From an uncultured Prevotella sp. (lineage in GTDB: Bacteria > Bacteroidota > Bacteroidia > Bacteroidales > Bacteroidaceae), in the NCBI GenBank assembly GCA_905233555.1, contig CAJODF010000017.1, positions 1 through 32,782 on the forward strand: a stretch of 32,782 nt of DNA, read 5' to 3'. The translations under genes were made by a program, and so were the position numbers. The notes under the pieces were generated by a model. It had not been told where the DNA came from, made no database searches, and was given only the letters and a program-made list of their open reading frames with translations. Shown here piece by piece: positions 1 through 7,743 of the stretch (the first letter of the stretch is position 1; each line of letters starts with the position of its first letter).

Positions 1-1
1 T

Positions 2-154
2 GATCATCTGCTCGAGATTTTGCGAAACACCCATTTCGACACGGCCCGACAGGCGGTAGAGACCCTTGCTGCCGAGGTGGAGCGCCATCGCGACGGTGCA
101 GTTCCCAGCGACGACCTGACGATGATGTGCCTGAGGTTCGGGGAAGTGAGTTAA
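2..154 (+). CDS. C-terminal fragment of a SpoIIE/PP2C-type serine phosphatase (5' end outside window)
   Basis: An open frame runs in from the left edge and stops at TAA (152-154). Its 50 visible residues end in a Ser-Asp-Asp-Leu-Thr-Met-Met block (SDDLTMMCLRF), the usual last strand and metal-binding Asp pair of SpoIIE/RsbU-type PP2C phosphatases. The complete phosphatase at the right end of this window has the matching motif QSDDITLLAI. Such enzymes dephosphorylate STAS anti-anti-sigma proteins. Only the tail is visible, so N-terminal sensor domains are unknown. Its stop overlaps the stop of the opposing radical SAM gene by four bases, so no terminator separates the two convergent genes. Confidence 0.75.
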   Translation, partial: DHLLEILRNTHFDTARQAVETLAAEVERHRDGAVPSDDLTMMCLRFGEVS

Positions 155-915
155 TAGGAAGCGGTGCAGGGAATGCCGGCAGCGATGACGCGGTCGCGGA
201 TGGCATCGAGTTGTTCGTGCGTAGCTTTGAGCAGACCCTGGGCAGGTGTCTCGCGGTCGATGGTGTAGATCATCACCTGTTGAGGAGCGATGGCCTTCAC
301 GGCTTCGAGCCAAGGAGCAACGTATTCCTCGCCCGTATTATCAACGCTATTACCGCGCATGAACATCGTTTGGATGATAAGGTGTCCGTTGAACGCCTTC
401 ATCCGTTCGATAATCTGATTGACATCGTAATCTCCGTTAGGGCGATCTACCTTATTAATATATATAGGGTCGATGGTGTCGAGTTTCAGGATATTATTGT
501 CTATCCGCATCAGGGCATCGTGTACGGCCTGACGGTGGATCATCGTGGAATTGCTTAGCACCGAGACTTTCGCGTTCGGGCAATACTGGTCGCGCAAACA
601 GATGGTGTCTTCGATGATTTCGACGAAGTGGGGATGACAAGTGGGCTCACCGTTACCGGCAAAGGTCAGCACGTCGGGCAGTTGGCTGTCGGCCACCATC
701 TGTCGGAGTTTCTCCTCGAGTTTTTGGGCCACCTCTTCTCGTGTAGGCATCGGCAGGGTGGGGCGGTGGTCTTCATTGAAGCCACACTCGCAGTAGATGC
801 AGTTGAACGAACATATTTTCCCGTCGGCAGGCAGCAGGTTGATGCCTAACGAAATGCCCAGGCGACGGCTGTGGACAGGGCCGAAAATCGGCGATGGATA
901 AATTATTGTGCTCAT
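151..915 (-). CDS. Radical SAM protein (COG0731-like)
   Basis: A 254-residue protein with a radical SAM cluster motif near the N-terminus: Cys35, Cys39 and Cys42 in CSFNCIYC (CX3CX2C), which would bind a [4Fe-4S] cluster for S-adenosylmethionine cleavage. The N-terminal stretch MSTIIYPSPIFGPVHSRRLG and the GNGEPTCHP motif are typical of the COG0731 Fe-S oxidoreductase group, whose substrate in Bacteroidetes is not settled. I chose the start at 915. The frame stays open 23 codons further upstream, but that part crosses the promoter and a palindrome and does not look like family sequence. The start lies only about 10 bases from the -10-like box at 924-931, so the mRNA is probably nearly leaderless. 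Function beyond the radical SAM class is unknown. Confidence 0.85.
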   Translation of the reverse strand: MSTIIYPSPIFGPVHSRRLGISLGINLLPADGKICSFNCIYCECGFNEDHRPTLPMPTREEVAQKLEEKLRQMVADSQLPDVLTFAGNGEPTCHPHFVEIIEDTICLRDQYCPNAKVSVLSNSTMIHRQAVHDALMRIDNNILKLDTIDPIYINKVDRPNGDYDVNQIIERMKAFNGHLIIQTMFMRGNSVDNTGEEYVAPWLEAVKAIAPQQVMIYTIDRETPAQGLLKATHEQLDAIRDRVIAAGIPCTASY

Positions 916-923
916 ACAGGGCG

Positions 924-971
924 CAAAGTTACCACTTTTTTTGGTAATTACCAAAAAAAGTATTACCTTTG
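924..971. promoter_or_regulatory. Symmetric divergent promoter with a 28-bp perfect palindrome
   Basis: Two Bacteroidetes-type promoters face outward. Plus (to ftsX): TTTG at 940-943, 20-bp spacer, TAccTTTG at 964-971. Minus (to the radical SAM gene): TTTG read from 955-952, 20-bp spacer, TAacTTTG read from 931-924. Both -33 boxes lie within a perfect palindrome at 934-961 whose half-site is ACTTTTTTTGGTAA. The two polymerase sites therefore overlap and should be mutually exclusive, or a dimeric regulator could bind. A second palindrome, TTTACGTACGTAAA at 987-1000, lies in the ftsX leader. The boxes are seen directly; competition or operator function is inference. Confidence 0.7.
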
Positions 972-1006
972 CAGCCGAATTCAAAATTTACGTACGTAAA
1001 AAGTAA

Positions 1007-1885
1007 ATGAAAAAACGCAAAAAGAGGTCTGGCAGCCGTCGGGGCATGCAGTTGGTGACGCTTTGCATCAGCACGACGATGGTGCTGGTATTGCTGGGTT
1101 TGGTGGTGCTCTCCGTGCTGACGTCGCGTAACCTGTCGGCGTGGGTGAAGGAGAATCTGACCGTCACCGTGATGCTCAGCGACGATGCGAGTGTCAACGA
1201 TGCCAAACGCCTCTGTCGGAATCTTTATCACCGTCCTTTCTCCAAGAACATCGACTACGTGAGCAAGGAGCAGGCGCTGAAGGAACAGACGGCAGCAATG
1301 GGCTCTGATCCTTCGGAGTTCTTGGGTGCCAATCCCTTTGTGGCCACGCTGGAACTGCAGTTGAAGTCGGACTATGCCAATCGCGACTCGCTGATCTGGA
1401 TCACTGAGGAGTTGCGCAAGAACAACTTCGTGACCGATGTGGCTTATCAGGAAGATTTGATGGACAACGTGAACCGGAACTTGGCACGCATCAATATCGT
1501 ACTGCTGGTGCTGGCTCTGTTGCTGACATTCGTGTCGTTCGCGCTGATTAACAATACGGTGCGACTGAGTGTCTATTCCCGCAGGTTCCTGATTCATGTG
1601 GAAAAATTGGTGGGGGCTTCATGGGGCTTTATCCGCAAGCCTTTCCTCAAGCAGTCGGTATTGGTGGGTGTCATCGCAGCCATCTTGGCCATCGGTGTCC
1701 TCGGGTTGTGTGTCTATGGCCTCTACTATTATGAGCCGAACATCCTGAGCATCATCAACTGGCGCGAACTGACCATCACGGCAGTGGCTGTACTGCTGTT
1801 CGGTATTATCATCACGGCCATGTGCTCGTGGATCTCTGTAAACCGTTTCCTGAGGATGACCGCAGGAGATCTTTATAAGATCTAA
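1007..1885 (+). CDS. ftsX: Cell division protein FtsX (FtsEX permease subunit)
   Basis: A 292-residue FtsX-type permease. After a basic cytoplasmic start (MKKRKKRSGSRRG) there is TM1 (about 15-38). A periplasmic domain follows (about 45-160), containing the family pattern of paired VTVMLSDDAS / VSKEQALKEQ segments. Three further TM helices lie around 165-185, 215-240 and 250-275, separated by VEKLVGASWGFIRKPF, a conserved FtsX loop. With the ATPase FtsE, not in this window, it forms the FtsEX complex that couples division to peptidoglycan hydrolase activation. A divergent promoter lies at 940-971. It heads a same-strand run with DUF3098 and uppP, an order common in Bacteroidetes. A 7-bp tandem repeat array starts directly at its stop codon. 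Confidence 0.93.
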   Translation: MKKRKKRSGSRRGMQLVTLCISTTMVLVLLGLVVLSVLTSRNLSAWVKENLTVTVMLSDDASVNDAKRLCRNLYHRPFSKNIDYVSKEQALKEQTAAMGSDPSEFLGANPFVATLELQLKSDYANRDSLIWITEELRKNNFVTDVAYQEDLMDNVNRNLARINIVLLVLALLLTFVSFALINNTVRLSVYSRRFLIHVEKLVGASWGFIRKPFLKQSVLVGVIAAILAIGVLGLCVYGLYYYEPNILSIINWRELTITAVAVLLFGIIITAMCSWISVNRFLRMTAGDLYKI

Positions 1886-1932
1886 GTGAGAAGTGAAAAG
1901 TGATAAGTGAAAAGTGAAAAGTGAATTGTGAA
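1884..1932. repeat. Seven-unit heptanucleotide array (AAGTGAN)
   Basis: Seven consecutive 7-bp units, from AAGTGAG at 1884 through AAGTGAA/AAGTGAT variants to TTGTGAA at 1932, starting at the ftsX stop codon and filling the spacer to the DUF3098 gene. The same unit recurs at several other places in this window, including inside genes. Confidence 0.9.
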
Positions 1933-1956
1933 AGAGTAAAAAGGTAAAAAGATAGA

Positions 1957-2181
1957 ATGGATAAGAGAAATTTTGCATTTGACAAGGTTAATTTCATCCT
2001 GCTGGCAGTGGGAATGGCGATTGTCGTCGTTGGATTCCTGCTGATGACGGGTGCGGGTTCGAACGATTCCGTGTATGAGCCGGATATTTTCAGTGTGCGC
2101 CGTATCAAGGTGGCACCAATCGTGTGTCTCTTCGGCTTTGTGTCGATGATCTATGCTGTGGTGCGCAAACCCAAGAATTAG
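1957..2181 (+). CDS. DUF3098 family small membrane protein
   Basis: A 74-residue protein with two predicted membrane helices, roughly residues 9-31 (VNFILLAVGMAIVVVGFLLM) and 52-68 (VAPIVCLFGFVSMIYAVV), joined by a polar loop with the conserved YEPDIFSVRRI segment that is characteristic of DUF3098. No biochemical role is established. In Bacteroidetes it sits between ftsX and uppP, as here, suggesting an envelope or division-related function. It ends 3 bp before the uppP start, so translation is probably coupled. Confidence 0.85.
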   Translation: MDKRNFAFDKVNFILLAVGMAIVVVGFLLMTGAGSNDSVYEPDIFSVRRIKVAPIVCLFGFVSMIYAVVRKPKN

Positions 2182-2184
2182 GAT

Positions 2185-3042
2185 ATGGATTGGATTGAAA
2201 CAATTATTATAGCAGTCGTAGAAGGACTGACGGAATTCCTGCCTGTTTCCTCGACAGGACATATGATTATTGCACAGAATCTCTTGGGTGTGCCTCAAGG
2301 AGACCCTTTTGTACATGCCTTTACGTTTATCATCCAGTTTGGTGCTATCTTGTCGGTGGTCTGCCTCTATTGGAAGCGCTTTTTCCAGTTTGATAATACG
2401 CCGGCTCCGGAGGGCAGTTCGCTTTTTCAGCAACTCAAGCATCGGTTCTATTTCTACTGGCTGCTGATAGTGGGTGTTATCCCAGCGATAGTCATCGGCC
2501 TGCTTGCAAAGAAGTCGGGATTGCTCGATTGGTTGCTCGACAGTGTCGAGGTGGTAGCCATTATGCTGGTTCTTGGAGGTGTGTTCATGCTCTATTGCGA
2601 CAAACTGTTTAACAAAGGCAGTGAGGATAATAAGGTGAATGAGCGTCGTGCTTTCATGATAGGTCTTTACCAGTGTATCTCTGTGATTCCCGGCGTGTCG
2701 CGCTCGATGGCAACCATCGTGGGAGGAATGACTCAAGGGTTGACGCGTAGACGTGCTGCCAAGTTCTCGTTCTTCCTGGCTGTGCCGACAATGGCAGGTG
2801 CTACCTTGCTTGATTTGCTCGACCTGATGAAGGAAGATACGGCTTGGGCCACCAGTCATAACATCACAATGCTGATACTGGGATGTGTCATTGCCTTTGT
2901 GGTGGCGCTGCTGGCTATGAAGTGGTTCGTCAACTACCTTACCAAATACGGCTTCAAGGCCTTTGGCTACTATCGCATCATCGTTGGTGGCATTATCATC
3001 ATTTTGCTGCTGACTGGTCACTCACTTGCAATGGTTGACTAA
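2185..3042 (+). CDS. uppP: Undecaprenyl-diphosphatase UppP (BacA)
   Basis: A 285-residue integral membrane phosphatase that recycles undecaprenyl pyrophosphate to undecaprenyl phosphate for peptidoglycan and other cell-surface polymers. Both family signatures are present. The first is E13-GLT-E17 followed by LPVSSTGH (His26); the second is IPGVSRSMATIVGG near residue 170. Several hydrophobic helices follow, consistent with the usual length of about 265-290. It is preceded by only 3 bp and its stop TAA shares one base with the truB ATG, so it is in a tight operon. Loss usually raises bacitracin sensitivity in other bacteria (family knowledge). Confidence 0.95.
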   Translation: MDWIETIIIAVVEGLTEFLPVSSTGHMIIAQNLLGVPQGDPFVHAFTFIIQFGAILSVVCLYWKRFFQFDNTPAPEGSSLFQQLKHRFYFYWLLIVGVIPAIVIGLLAKKSGLLDWLLDSVEVVAIMLVLGGVFMLYCDKLFNKGSEDNKVNERRAFMIGLYQCISVIPGVSRSMATIVGGMTQGLTRRRAAKFSFFLAVPTMAGATLLDLLDLMKEDTAWATSHNITMLILGCVIAFVVALLAMKWFVNYLTKYGFKAFGYYRIIVGGIIIILLLTGHSLAMVD

Positions 3043-3770
3043 TGAACTTTCAGGAGGGAGCATTTATCTATATCAATAAACCCTATCGCATGTCGAGTTT
3101 CGGGGCGCTGGCGCACATCCGTTATCTCGTTTCCAAGCGAATCCATGTGAAACGGGTGAAAATGGGGCATGCAGGAACGCTTGACCCGTTGGCGACAGGG
3201 GTACTGATTCTCTGTACGGGAAAGGCCACGAAGCAGATAGAGCAGTTGCAACTCCATACCAAGGAATATACTGCCACCCTCCAGTTGGGAGCCACCACAC
3301 CGAGTTATGATATGGAGCACGAAGTGGATGCCACTTATCCGACAGCGCATATCACACGGGAACTGATAGAACAGACACTACCTCAGTTTGTGGGTGATAT
3401 TATGCAGGTGCCTCCAGTGTTTTCCGCCTGTATGGTCGATGGTCATAGGGCTTACAAAATGGCTCGCAAAGGACAAGAGGTAGAACTTGCTCCTAAACCT
3501 ATACGCATCGACGAACTGGAGTTGACCGCCTTCGACGCGGAGAAGATGCAGATGAGTATCCGGGTGGTTTGTGGTAAAGGTACCTATATCCGTTCGTTGG
3601 CTCGCGATATCGGAAAAGCCCTTGGGAGTGGTGCCTACTTGACGGCCCTCTGTCGCACCCGTGTCGGCGATGTCCGCATTGAGGATTGCCAGACCTTCGA
3701 CGATTTCCCCGCCTGGCTGGAAAAAGAAGTGAAAAGTGAGGAAGTGAAAAGTGAAGAAGTGAAAAATTGA
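3042..3770 (+). CDS. truB: tRNA pseudouridine-55 synthase TruB with a repeat-encoded C-terminal tail
   Basis: A 242-residue TruB that forms pseudouridine 55 in the T-loop of tRNAs. The catalytic motif HAGTLDPLATG is present with Asp48. Other family blocks follow (KEYTATLQLG, VPPVFSACMVDGHRAY, CGKGTYIRSLARDIG). The domain proper ends around residue 226 (DFPAWLEK). The last residues, EVKSE-EVKSE-EVKN, are encoded by three 15-bp repeat units that belong to the window's AAGTGAN repeat family, and the TGA stop lies in the repeat. This lengthening is probably neutral. The start overlaps the uppP stop by one base; queA lies 86 bp downstream. Confidence 0.94.
   Translation: MNFQEGAFIYINKPYRMSSFGALAHIRYLVSKRIHVKRVKMGHAGTLDPLATGVLILCTGKATKQIEQLQLHTKEYTATLQLGATTPSYDMEHEVDATYPTAHITRELIEQTLPQFVGDIMQVPPVFSACMVDGHRAYKMARKGQEVELAPKPIRIDELELTAFDAEKMQMSIRVVCGKGTYIRSLARDIGKALGSGAYLTALCRTRVGDVRIEDCQTFDDFPAWLEKEVKSEEVKSEEVKN
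3726..3770. repeat. 15-bp tandem repeat forming the truB 3' end
   Basis: Three units of about 15 bp (GAAGTGAAAAGTGAG and near copies) at 3726-3770. Each is roughly two heptads plus one base, so the period is a multiple of three and the truB reading frame is preserved as EVKSE repeats. The third unit carries the TGA stop. Confidence 0.85.
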
Positions 3771-3786
3771 AAAAAATAAATTGAAC

Positions 3787-3816
3787 TCGCTTTAGCGCTT
3801 TTACAAAGCGTAGCGA
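3787..3816. repeat. Hairpin element between truB and queA
   Basis: TCGCT (3787-3791), a TTA bulge, then GCGCTTT-TAC-AAAGCGT (3795-3811) and AGCGA (3812-3816) give a bulged 12-bp stem with a 3-nt loop and one G-U pair. It is flanked by simple AAATTG/AAGTGA-type repeats (to about 3850). No T-run follows, so it is not a normal terminator. It fills most of the 86-bp truB-queA spacer and resembles the other hairpin-plus-repeat elements here in architecture, not in sequence. Confidence 0.6.
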
Positions 3817-3856
3817 CTAAAAGAAATTGTAAATTGTCAAATTGTAAATTATATCG

Positions 3857-4975
3857 ATGAAACTGTCGCAATTTAAATTCAAACTGCCTGAGAATCTTGT
3901 GGCACTCGAACCTTCTTATCATCGTGACGAATGTCGCCTGATGGTGATTCACCGTAAGAGCGAGCGTATCGAGATGTTCAAAAAGGACGAGAACGGTGAA
4001 GATCTGAAAGACGAGGAAGGAAATCCTGTCTATCTTGACTTCAAGAGCATCCTCAACTATTTCGATGAGGAAGATACTTTCGTGTTCAACGACACACAGG
4101 TGTTCCCTGCACGTCTTTATGGCACGAAGGAGAAGACGGATGCCAAGATTGAAGTGTTCTTGCTCCGCGAACTCAACGAGGAACTTCGTTTGTGGGATGT
4201 ACTGGTCGAGCCCGCCCGAAAGATTCGTATTGGTAACAAACTCTTCTTCCAGGAAAACGGACCGATGGTGGCTGAAGTAATCGACAATACGACCAGTCGC
4301 GGGCGTACACTCCGCTTCCTCTATGACTGTCCGCACGATGAGTTCAAGCAGGAACTGTTTGCATTAGGCGAGGCTCCGTTACCACGTTATATCGTAGATA
4401 AACGTCCTGCCACAGAGGAGGATATGGAACTTTTCCAGACTATCTATGCCAAGAAGGAAGGAGCTGTGACGGCACCTTCGACAGGTCTGCACTTCAGTCG
4501 TGAACTGATGAAGCGTATGGAGATCAAGGGTATCAACTTCGCTTTTATCACCTTACACTGTGGATTGGGAAACTTTGACGGCATCGAGGTGGAAGATCTT
4601 ACGAAGCACAAGATGAGTTCAGAACAGATGTTCGTCGATAAGGAAGCCTGTGACATCGTGAACAAGGCTAAGGCAGAGGGACATCGTGTCTGTGTGGTTG
4701 GCGTCAGTACTGCCCGCGCTACGGAGTCGGCTGTCGGCACTGATGGTATGTTGAAGGAATTTGAGGGTTGGACGAATCGCTTCATCTTCCCGCCTTATGA
4801 GTTTGGCCTGGCTAATGCTTTGGTGGGTAATTTCTATCATCCGGAGTCAACAATGATGATGACGGAGTGTTCCTTTGGCGGCTATGACCTGATATATGAG
4901 GCTTATAAGAAGGCTGTCAAGAACGGTTATAAGTTCGGTTGCTTTGGCGATGCGATGCTGATTCTTGATGACTAA
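3857..4975 (+). CDS. queA: S-adenosylmethionine:tRNA ribosyltransferase-isomerase QueA
   Basis: A 372-residue QueA, which transfers and isomerises the ribosyl group of SAM onto preQ1-modified tRNA to make epoxyqueuosine. Family blocks run throughout: [16 protein letters not shown] near the N-terminus, [58 protein letters not shown] and the C-terminal [13 protein letters not shown]. It is slightly longer than the common size of about 350 because of an acidic insert around residues 44-56 ([19 protein letters not shown]). The start at 3857 gives the standard N-terminus [12 protein letters not shown]. It ends 18 bp before folK. No promoter is evident between truB and queA. Confidence 0.95.
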   Translation: MKLSQFKFKLPENLVALEPSYHRDECRLMVIHRKSERIEMFKKDENGEDLKDEEGNPVYLDFKSILNYFDEEDTFVFNDTQVFPARLYGTKEKTDAKIEVFLLRELNEELRLWDVLVEPARKIRIGNKLFFQENGPMVAEVIDNTTSRGRTLRFLYDCPHDEFKQELFALGEAPLPRYIVDKRPATEEDMELFQTIYAKKEGAVTAPSTGLHFSRELMKRMEIKGINFAFITLHCGLGNFDGIEVEDLTKHKMSSEQMFVDKEACDIVNKAKAEGHRVCVVGVSTARATESAVGTDGMLKEFEGWTNRFIFPPYEFGLANALVGNFYHPESTMMMTECSFGGYDLIYEAYKKAVKNGYKFGCFGDAMLILDD

Positions 4976-4993
4976 AGGAAGTTAAAGGGAAGG

Positions 4994-5419
4994 ATGGCTC
5001 ACAGCGTGTTTTTGGGGCTTGGTTCCAATCTCGGTGATAGAGAAGAGCATATTCGAAAAGCAATAGCGCTGATCGGCGAAAAAATAGGACTGGTGATTCG
5101 CCAGTCCTCTCTGATTGAAACCGAGCCTTGGGGATTCAATTCAGAGAATAGGTTCCTCAATGGTGTGATTCTTGTGGAAACTTCTCTCACTCCCCGCCAA
5201 CTCCTCAAAGCCACCCAGAAAATCGAACGCCAATTGGGCCGCAGAAAGAAATCTACTGACTCCCGATGTCTGACTCCAGTTTTCTACTCCGATAGGAGTA
5301 TCGACATTGATATTCTACTCTATGATGACTTGACGATTGACGAACCAGATTTGAAGATTCCCCATCCGCTGATGCAGCAGCGCGATTTTGTGATGATTCC
5401 TTTAAAGGAGATACAATAA
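4994..5419 (+). CDS. folK: 2-amino-4-hydroxy-6-hydroxymethyldihydropteridine pyrophosphokinase (HPPK)
   Basis: A 141-residue HPPK that transfers pyrophosphate from ATP to the pterin in folate synthesis. Visible motifs are FLGLGSNLGDRE at the N-terminus, the ETEPWGF substrate loop, the RKK basic stretch and the Asp pair of the signature IDIDILLYD, which binds Mg-ATP, followed by IPHPLMQQRDFVMIPL. The segment between RKK and IDID has a few extra residues (STDSRCLTPVFYSD) compared with many homologues. It is the last gene of the run and ends at the terminator at 5421-5446. Other folate genes (folB, folA) are elsewhere in the window. Confidence 0.93.
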   Translation: MAHSVFLGLGSNLGDREEHIRKAIALIGEKIGLVIRQSSLIETEPWGFNSENRFLNGVILVETSLTPRQLLKATQKIERQLGRRKKSTDSRCLTPVFYSDRSIDIDILLYDDLTIDEPDLKIPHPLMQQRDFVMIPLKEIQ

Positions 5420-5420
5420 A

Positions 5421-5446
5421 AATCCCTCGCCGTTTAGCGAGGGATT
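5421..5446. terminator. Bidirectional terminator between folK and rpsO
   Basis: Perfect 10-bp stem AATCCCTCGC (5421-5430) / GCGAGGGATT (5437-5446) with a 6-nt loop. Read on the minus strand it is followed by TTTTTATT, which suits the end of rpsO. On the plus strand it is followed by a weaker ATTAATTT for folK. Confidence 0.88.
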
Positions 5447-5456
5447 ATTAATTTGC

Positions 5457-5726
5457 TTACTTACGAAGACCGAGGGCCTTGATGATAGCACGATAACGAT
5501 TGATATCGTTCGTGTAGAGGTACTTCAGCAACTTGCGGCGCTTACCTACCAGCATGGTCAGTGAGCGGGCAGTGTTGTGATCCTTGCGGTTCTTCTTCAG
5601 GTGCTCTGTCAGGTGAGAGATGCGATAACTGAAGAGGGCAATCTGTGCCTCTGCAGAACCGGTATCGGTTGTACCCTTGCCGTACTTGCCAAAGATCTCT
5701 TCCTTCTTTGCTTTGTCTAAATACAT
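5457..5726 (-). CDS. rpsO: Small ribosomal subunit protein uS15
   Basis: An 89-residue S15, which binds the three-way junction in the central domain of 16S rRNA early in 30S assembly. It has the standard length and core: GSAEAQIALFSYRISHLTEHLK, KDHNTARSLTMLVGKRRKLLKYL and the end RYRAIIKALGLRK. The start MYLDKAKKEEIF matches the family. It is a single-gene unit with its own promoter (5838-5869), a leader of about 105 nt with hairpin potential, and the shared terminator downstream. S15 often represses its own mRNA by binding the leader; that this happens here is inference. Confidence 0.96.
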   Translation of the reverse strand: MYLDKAKKEEIFGKYGKGTTDTGSAEAQIALFSYRISHLTEHLKKNRKDHNTARSLTMLVGKRRKLLKYLYTNDINRYRAIIKALGLRK

Positions 5727-5832
5727 AATTTAAATGTGATTAATGTTGTTTGCAATAACATCTTTCAGACGCGCTTTCAGGCTAATCACCAGCCGGTTTA
5801 CGTCATCAAATGCTCCGGATTTTCCGAAATGC
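5727..5832 (-). promoter_or_regulatory. rpsO 5' leader with candidate S15 autoregulatory structure
   Basis: From the likely transcription start (about 5832) to the rpsO ATG is an untranslated leader of about 105 nt. Next to the start codon a 7-bp pairing is possible between GTGATTA (plus strand 5736-5742) and TAATCAC (5783-5789). It encloses a smaller hairpin (ATGTT 5743-5747 / AACAT 5757-5761) and two copies of CTTTCAG 12 bp apart (5762-5768, 5774-5780). A structured leader is common for S15 genes. The pairing is seen; the control function is inferred. Confidence 0.4.
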
Positions 5833-5837
5833 GGGTG

Positions 5838-5869
5838 CAAAGGTACGAATAATTAAGATAAAAACCAAA
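5838..5869 (-). promoter_or_regulatory. rpsO promoter
   Basis: On the minus strand TTTG (5869-5866), a 20-bp spacer and TAccTTTG (5845-5838) match the Bacteroidetes sigma-70 promoter exactly. Confidence 0.8.
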
Positions 5870-5887
5870 TATTTCAGAAAAAAGTTG

Positions 5888-5895
5888 TACCTTTG
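5888..5895 (+). promoter_or_regulatory. typA promoter, -7 box
   Basis: TAccTTTG at 5888-5895, 24 bp before the typA ATG. I see no good TTTG at the -33 distance, so only the -7 element is supported. Confidence 0.6.
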
Positions 5896-5919
5896 CACCA
5901 AAATTAAGAGGAATAAGAT

Positions 5920-7722
5920 ATGCAAGATATACGTAATATTGCAATTATAGCCCACGTTGACCATGGAAAGACAACGTTGGTAGATAAGATGATGCTGGCA
6001 GGTAATCTCTTCCGTGAGGGACAGAACCTTAGTAATCAGGTGTTAGACGCTAACGATTTGGAACGGGAGCGTGGCATCACCATTCTTTCAAAGAACGTCA
6101 GTATCAACTGGAAAGGTGTAAAAATCAATATCATCGACACTCCGGGACACTCCGACTTCGGAGGCGAGGTGGAGCGTGTGCTGAACATGGCCGATGGCTG
6201 TTTGTTGCTCGTTGATGCTTTCGAGGGCCCGATGCCGCAGACACGCTTTGTGCTGCAGAAGGCACTCCAAATCGGATTGAAGCCCATCGTAGTCGTAAAC
6301 AAGGTTGATAAGCCCAATTGTCGTCCGGAGGAGGTCTATGAGATGGTCTTTGATCTCATGTTCTCACTCAATGCGACGGAGGACCAGTTGGACTTCCCAG
6401 TTGTCTATGGCTCGGCTAAGAATGGCTGGATGGGAGAAGACTGGAAGAAACCTACTGACAATATCACCTATTTATTAGATAAGATTATTGAGGTCATTCC
6501 TGCTCCCCAGCAGATAGAAGGAACACCTCAGATGCTGATTACCTCGCTCGACTATTCGAGTTATCTGGGTCGAATCGCCGTGGGACGTGTGCATCGCGGA
6601 CAACTGAAAGATGGCATGCAAGTGACCATTGCTCATCGTGATGGTTCGATGGAGAAGACAAAGATCAAGGAACTTCATACTTTTGAGGGCATGGGACACA
6701 TCCGCACGGATTCTGTCGATTGTGGTGATATCTGTGCTGTCATCGGATTGGAAAAGTTTGAGATCGGTGATACCCTCTGCGACTTGGAGAATCCGGAGCC
6801 GTTGAAGCCGATTGCCATTGATGAGCCGACAATGTCGATGCTTTTCACCATCAACGATTCGCCGTTCTTTGGTAAGGAAGGAAAATTTGTCACTTCGCGT
6901 CATATCAACGACCGCTTGGAGAAAGAGTTGGAGAAAAACCTCGCCTTAAAGGTGGAGCCTTTCGAGGACTCTACGGATAAGTGGATCGTATCTGGACGTG
7001 GCGTGCTCCATCTCTCCGTACTCGTCGAGACCATGCGACGCGAGGGGTATGAGTTGCAGGTGGGTCAGCCGCAGGTGATCTATAAGGAGATTGACGGTAA
7101 GAAGTGCGAACCCATTGAGGAACTCACCATCAACGTCCCAGAGGAGTTTGCCTCGAAGATGATTGATATGGTGACGCGTCGCAAAGGAGAGATGACGTCG
7201 ATGGACAATCAAGGTGAGCGTGTGAATATCGAATTCGACATCCCATCGCGTGGTATCATCGGTTTGCGAACCAACGTGCTGACTGCTTCTCAGGGTGAGG
7301 CCATCATGGCGCACCGCTTCAAGGAATATCAGCCTTATAAAGGCGAGATCGAGCGTCGTGTAAACGGTTCGATGATCTCGATGGATACAGGCAATGCCTT
7401 TGCCTATGCCATCGATAAACTGCAGGATCGCGGAAAGTTCTTTATCGATCCGGGTGAAGATGTCTATGCTGGACAGGTGGTTGGCGAGCATGTTCACGAC
7501 AACGACCTCGTGGTGAATGTCTGCAAGGCCAAACAGTTGACGAACGTCCGTGCCTCTGGTACTGACGAGAAGGCTCGTATCATTCCGAAAACCGTTATGT
7601 CGCTGGAGGAATGCCTCGAATATATCAAACAGGACGAACTGGTGGAGGTCACACCGAAGTCGATGCGTATGCGTAAGACCATTCTCGACCACGACCAGCG
7701 CAAGAAGGCCAACAAAGTATAA
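5920..7722 (+). CDS. typA: Translational GTPase TypA/BipA
   Basis: A 600-residue ribosome-associated GTPase of the EF-G/LepA superfamily, involved in ribosome assembly and stress or cold adaptation. G motifs are clear: G1 AHVDHGKTT (residues 11-19), G2 region RERGITI, G3 DTPGHSDF and G4 NKVDK. Beta-barrel and EF-G-like domains follow ([40 protein letters not shown]), then the TypA-specific C-terminal domain ([40 protein letters not shown]). The length is standard and the start [17 protein letters not shown] is canonical. The MFS transporter follows after 21 bp. Confidence 0.97.
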   Translation: MQDIRNIAIIAHVDHGKTTLVDKMMLAGNLFREGQNLSNQVLDANDLERERGITILSKNVSINWKGVKINIIDTPGHSDFGGEVERVLNMADGCLLLVDAFEGPMPQTRFVLQKALQIGLKPIVVVNKVDKPNCRPEEVYEMVFDLMFSLNATEDQLDFPVVYGSAKNGWMGEDWKKPTDNITYLLDKIIEVIPAPQQIEGTPQMLITSLDYSSYLGRIAVGRVHRGQLKDGMQVTIAHRDGSMEKTKIKELHTFEGMGHIRTDSVDCGDICAVIGLEKFEIGDTLCDLENPEPLKPIAIDEPTMSMLFTINDSPFFGKEGKFVTSRHINDRLEKELEKNLALKVEPFEDSTDKWIVSGRGVLHLSVLVETMRREGYELQVGQPQVIYKEIDGKKCEPIEELTINVPEEFASKMIDMVTRRKGEMTSMDNQGERVNIEFDIPSRGIIGLRTNVLTASQGEAIMAHRFKEYQPYKGEIERRVNGSMISMDTGNAFAYAIDKLQDRGKFFIDPGEDVYAGQVVGEHVHDNDLVVNVCKAKQLTNVRASGTDEKARIIPKTVMSLEECLEYIKQDELVEVTPKSMRMRKTILDHDQRKKANKV

Positions 7723-7743
7723 CCATTTATCAATAACAATATT

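Noticed and set aside
1884..1932. Regular short repeats considered as a CRISPR array
   Set aside because: Units are 7 bp, contiguous and without spacers, and there are no cas genes.
1882..3021. Minus-strand open frame of 379 codons
   Set aside because: Opposite uppP and DUF3098. The Gln/His-rich translation is typical of antisense shadow.
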